Notes under the pieces: generated by a model
Seen by the model: the letters and a program-made list of their open reading frames with translations, nothing else
Told to the model about the DNA's origin: nothing
Databases searched by the model: none
Shown here: one piece after another, positions 40,418 through 43,347 of the stretch
Position numbering within the stretch: position 1 is the first letter of the stretch
Layout of the letters: each line of letters starts with the position of its first letter
Translations under genes and position numbers: made by a program
Assembly (NCBI GenBank): GCA_020722765.1
Contig: DYKD01000021.1
Location: 1-43,347, forward strand
DNA from: Brevinema andersonii
Lineage (GTDB): Bacteria > Spirochaetota > DYKD01
Direction: 5' to 3'
Length of the DNA stretch: 43,347 nt

Positions 40418-41193
40418 AATTAAACGGTTCTTTAAACTCTAAAGAAGGGATTCATGTCGAAAACCTTCATCTTTGGTTCTCGCAAAACCATGTCCTTAAT
40501 AATGTGACGATGCCGATCCATTCCAAAAAAGTCACTGCCATTATGGGACCATCCGGTTGTGGTAAATCAACTCTGATCCGTTGTTTTAATAGGATGAATG
40601 ATTTTATCCAAGGAACCCGTATTACGGGAAGTATTGTCATGGATAATGTGAACATATATGGTGAAGGTATTGATATTTTTGCGTTAAGGACAAAATGCGG
40701 TATGGTTTTTCAAAAACCGAATCCTTTTCCCAAATCCATATTTGATAATGTCTCTTTCGGTCTTGTAATCAAAGGCAATCATAACCGACGTTTTCTTGCT
40801 GAAAAAGTTGAGACCAGTTTGAAATCCGCAGGATTATGGAATGAGGTCAAAGACAGGTTAGCTCATTCTGCCATGGAATTATCAGGAGGACAGCAACAAC
40901 GTCTTTGTATTGCTAGGGCTCTTGCAACTGATCCGGAAATTTTGCTTTTAGATGAACCAACATCAGCTCTTGATCCGCAGTCTACAAGTAAAATTGAGGA
41001 ATTGCTGCTTGAATTGAAAAATACCGTTACTGTGGCCATTGTCACTCACAATATCGGTCAGGCAGGAAGGGTCTCTGATTATACTGCATTCCTTTACCTT
41101 GGAGAGCTAGTTGAATTCGGCCAGACAGAACAGCTTTTTACTGTTCCCAAAGATAAGCGGACTGAAGCCTATCTTACAGGGAAGTTCGGTTAA
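40411..41193 (+). CDS. pstB: Phosphate ABC transporter ATP-binding protein PstB
   Basis: 260 residues. Walker [11 protein letters not shown]-loop in [13 protein letters not shown] (the PstB mark), signature [16 protein letters not shown], Walker [12 protein letters not shown] and switch His in [13 protein letters not shown] are all present. The ATPase drives import through PstC-PstA and passes the phosphate state to PhoU and PhoR. SD AAGGA lies upstream, inside the pstA end. Confidence 0.97.
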   Translation: MVELNGSLNSKEGIHVENLHLWFSQNHVLNNVTMPIHSKKVTAIMGPSGCGKSTLIRCFNRMNDFIQGTRITGSIVMDNVNIYGEGIDIFALRTKCGMVFQKPNPFPKSIFDNVSFGLVIKGNHNRRFLAEKVETSLKSAGLWNEVKDRLAHSAMELSGGQQQRLCIARALATDPEILLLDEPTSALDPQSTSKIEELLLELKNTVTVAIVTHNIGQAGRVSDYTAFLYLGELVEFGQTEQLFTVPKDKRTEAYLTGKFG

Positions 41194-41221
41194 GAATGAA
41201 TAATATTTATAGGAGATGATA

Positions 41222-41881
41222 ATGATAAATGAGAAACTTGACAAGATCAGAGAAAAAATAATACAGGAAGCTACACTCGTTGAACAGATGATAGGGAAAA
41301 GCCTGAAAGGACTTCAAGAGAAAAGACTTCAGATGCTTCTTGAAGTAATAGAAAAAGATGAAAAAGTGATTAACCGTCTAGAATTGGAAATTGATGAGAT
41401 GTGTACAGACATGATTGCTTTGAATCAACCGGAAGCCAAAGATTTGCGAACCGTGCTGATGATCCTCAAGATGAATAGCGACCTGGAAAGAATGGGAGAT
41501 CAGGCTGTGAATATCTCTCAGAGCGCAATGTTTCTACTGGAAGAAAAAAATCTATTCATAACAGATGAATTTTATACGATGGCAGAAGTGACAAAAGGCA
41601 TGATTAAGGACTCGATCAATTCATTCATAAAAGAGGATAAGAATCTTGCGACAGAAGTTTGTAAACGTGATGATATAGTTGATTCTTCACGTGATATGAT
41701 ACTTGAAAAAATGTATGAAATAATGGCGAAAAATCCAAGTGTAATAAAAGGGTCTTTTCATATGATACGAATCGCCAATGAACTGGAGAGAATAGCAGAC
41801 TTAACAACCAATATATGTGAAGATACTATTTTTATAGCTGACGGTAGAGTGATAAAGCATCATCAAGATGAAAAAAATTGA
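41222..41881 (+). CDS. phoU: Phosphate signalling protein PhoU
   Basis: 219 residues from ATG 41222, which lies six bases after AGGAG; the ATG at 41216 touches the SD and is rejected. Two three-helix bundle repeats, each with the metal-binding E-x-x-x-D-x-x-x-x-x pattern: KMNSDLERMGDQAVNISQ in the first and RIANELERIADLTTNICED in the second. PhoU connects PstB to PhoR and holds the kinase off when phosphate is high. It closes the Pho operon, and no GC-rich terminator follows. Confidence 0.95.
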   Translation: MINEKLDKIREKIIQEATLVEQMIGKSLKGLQEKRLQMLLEVIEKDEKVINRLELEIDEMCTDMIALNQPEAKDLRTVLMILKMNSDLERMGDQAVNISQSAMFLLEEKNLFITDEFYTMAEVTKGMIKDSINSFIKEDKNLATEVCKRDDIVDSSRDMILEKMYEIMAKNPSVIKGSFHMIRIANELERIADLTTNICEDTIFIADGRVIKHHQDEKN

Positions 41882-41886
41882 TTTTT

Positions 41887-41909
41887 TTTATAAAAAAAAT
41901 GCAGAAAAA
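41887..41909 (+). promoter_or_regulatory. UP-element-like A/T tracts of rRNA promoter P1
   Basis: A8 (41892-41899) and A5 (41905-41909) fall at about -54 to -47 and -41 to -37 from the predicted P1 start, the two places where the RNA polymerase alpha subunits touch rRNA promoters. The A8 tract is half of a perfect 20-bp A/T palindrome (41881-41900). Confidence 0.55.
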
Positions 41910-41910
41910 C

Positions 41911-41939
41911 TTGACTTCTTCCGAAATATTGTGTATATT
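41911..41939 (+). promoter_or_regulatory. rRNA promoter P1
   Basis: TTGACT (41911-41916), 17 bp, TATATT (41934-41939), start near 41946, about 280 bp before the 16S gene. The stretch 41882-42224 has no gene; it holds the promoters, hairpins and boxes listed here. Confidence 0.75.
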
Positions 41940-41946
41940 CAATCCT

Positions 41947-41970
41947 CAATTTTGATGAAAATCAAGGTTG
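41947..41970 (+). promoter_or_regulatory. Leader hairpin of P1, boxB-like
   Basis: A 10-bp stem with two G-U pairs, CAATTTTGAT (41947-41956) with ATCAAGGTTG (41961-41970), capped by GAAA. It begins at about the first transcribed base and lies just before a boxA-like site. Confidence 0.55.
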
Positions 41971-41978
41971 TTTGAATC

Positions 41979-41987
41979 GCTCTTTGA
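41979..41987 (+). promoter_or_regulatory. boxA-like antitermination site, copy 1
   Basis: GCTCTTTGA, compare the Escherichia coli rRNA boxA TGCTCTTTA. It follows the P1 leader hairpin by eight bases. Confidence 0.5.
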
Positions 41988-42011
41988 GATGGACGAACTT
42001 TTCTGGTATTT

Positions 42012-42024
42012 GTTGCGAAGCAAC
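42012..42024 (+). repeat. Small hairpin in the rRNA leader
   Basis: GTTGC (42012-42016) pairs with GCAAC (42020-42024), loop GAA. It lies between the first boxA-like site and P2. Function not known. Confidence 0.4.
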
Positions 42025-42080
42025 TTGCTTCTTGAATACAAAAATCACGAAAATTTTAATAATAATTTTTGAAGAAATGC

Positions 42081-42109
42081 TTGACTTTTCTAATAAAAAA
42101 TATTAGATT
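42081..42109 (+). promoter_or_regulatory. rRNA promoter P2
   Basis: TTGACT (42081-42086), 17 bp, TAGATT (42104-42109), start near 42116. It has an A/T-rich upstream stretch (42050-42070) and is 170 bp downstream of P1. Confidence 0.7.
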
Positions 42110-42126
42110 ATGAACCATTCTTTAAG

Positions 42127-42140
42127 CCTTCATGTGAAGG
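42127..42140 (+). promoter_or_regulatory. Leader hairpin of P2, boxB-like
   Basis: CCTTC (42127-42131) pairs with GAAGG (42136-42140), loop ATGT, about 11 bases after the predicted P2 start. Confidence 0.5.
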
Positions 42141-42147
42141 TGAAATT

Positions 42148-42156
42148 TGCTCTTTT
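42148..42156 (+). promoter_or_regulatory. boxA-like antitermination site, copy 2
   Basis: TGCTCTTTT matches the boxA TGCTCTTTA in eight of nine bases and lies seven bases after the P2 hairpin, 69 bp before the 16S start. Confidence 0.6.
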
Positions 42157-42224
42157 AAAGCTGAATAGAAGAACCGACAGTTTCTTGTGAGTTTGTGGAT
42201 TTTTTCTTTAATTAGAAAAAAACT

Positions 42225-43347
<1,123 letters not shown>

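Noticed and set aside
41881-41900. Perfect A/T palindrome after phoU as a terminator
   Set aside because: It has no G or C pairs, so a stable RNA hairpin is unlikely. Its A-tract fits better as part of the rRNA P1 UP element.

Overview
The window looks like a piece of a low-GC spirochaete chromosome from a lineage with lipid A-type lipopolysaccharide. Three things suggest this. The partial 16S rRNA at the right end carries spirochaete-like stretches (CAGCTAGGAATATTCCGCAA and GATGGTACGCGAGGAACC). The order tamB-bamA-skp is the one known from Treponema and Borrelia. There is also a UPF0164/FadL-like outer-membrane protein and a FapA (DUF342) protein. LpxD, FabZ and LpxA show that lipid A is made, so this is not a Treponema or Borrelia close relative. 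The genus cannot be named from the sequence alone. No mobile element, CRISPR array or phage gene was seen; the window is mostly housekeeping.

Layout. 1-11.2 kb is a mosaic of short units on both strands: a glycosyltransferase fragment, a divergent chemotaxis-receptor-like protein, tRNA-Gly(CCC), an operon of a secreted subtilisin-like protease, a PorV-like barrel and a CorA-like transporter, then PgeF, a HAD phosphatase, a UPF0164 protein with a long coiled-coil tail, and FapA. 11.3-31.3 kb is one 20-kb co-directional block for building the cell envelope: a hypothetical protein, TamB, BamA, Skp/OmpH, LpxD, FabZ, LpxA, an L,D-transpeptidase, RuvX, YajC, a membrane-anchored TPR protein, SecD, SecF, YidD, an M29 aminopeptidase, YciB, an acyl-CoA thioesterase and a class A penicillin-binding protein. 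31.3-33.9 kb holds YchF (minus strand), a DAHP synthase and two tandem tRNA-Arg genes (anticodons GCG and CCG). 33.9-41.9 kb is a complete phosphate-starvation locus: phoB-phoR, a porin, pstS-pstC-pstA-pstB and phoU. The right end is the start of an rRNA operon with two promoters.

How the parts work together. The 20-kb block joins the Sec motor (YajC, SecDF, YidD), the outer-membrane protein assembly line (BamA, TamB, Skp), the lipid A entry pathway (LpxD, LpxA, FabZ) and wall synthesis (PBP, L,D-transpeptidase, YciB) on one strand with many gene overlaps. The Pho locus has a tandem 11-bp-phased TTAAC repeat before phoB and another across the phoR stop codon, where a PhoB-type regulator would be expected to bind.

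Regulatory reading. Ten promoters can be proposed by eye; most are TTGACT or TTGACA, 17 bp, then TATATT or TAGATT. Three of them place the transcription start on or within two bases of the start codon, which suggests leaderless mRNAs. The rRNA leader seems to hold two successive boxB-boxA-like antitermination modules, one behind each promoter. The 267-residue open frame of the TPR gene can be extended upstream to a CTG codon with a good ribosome binding site, which restores a signal peptide.
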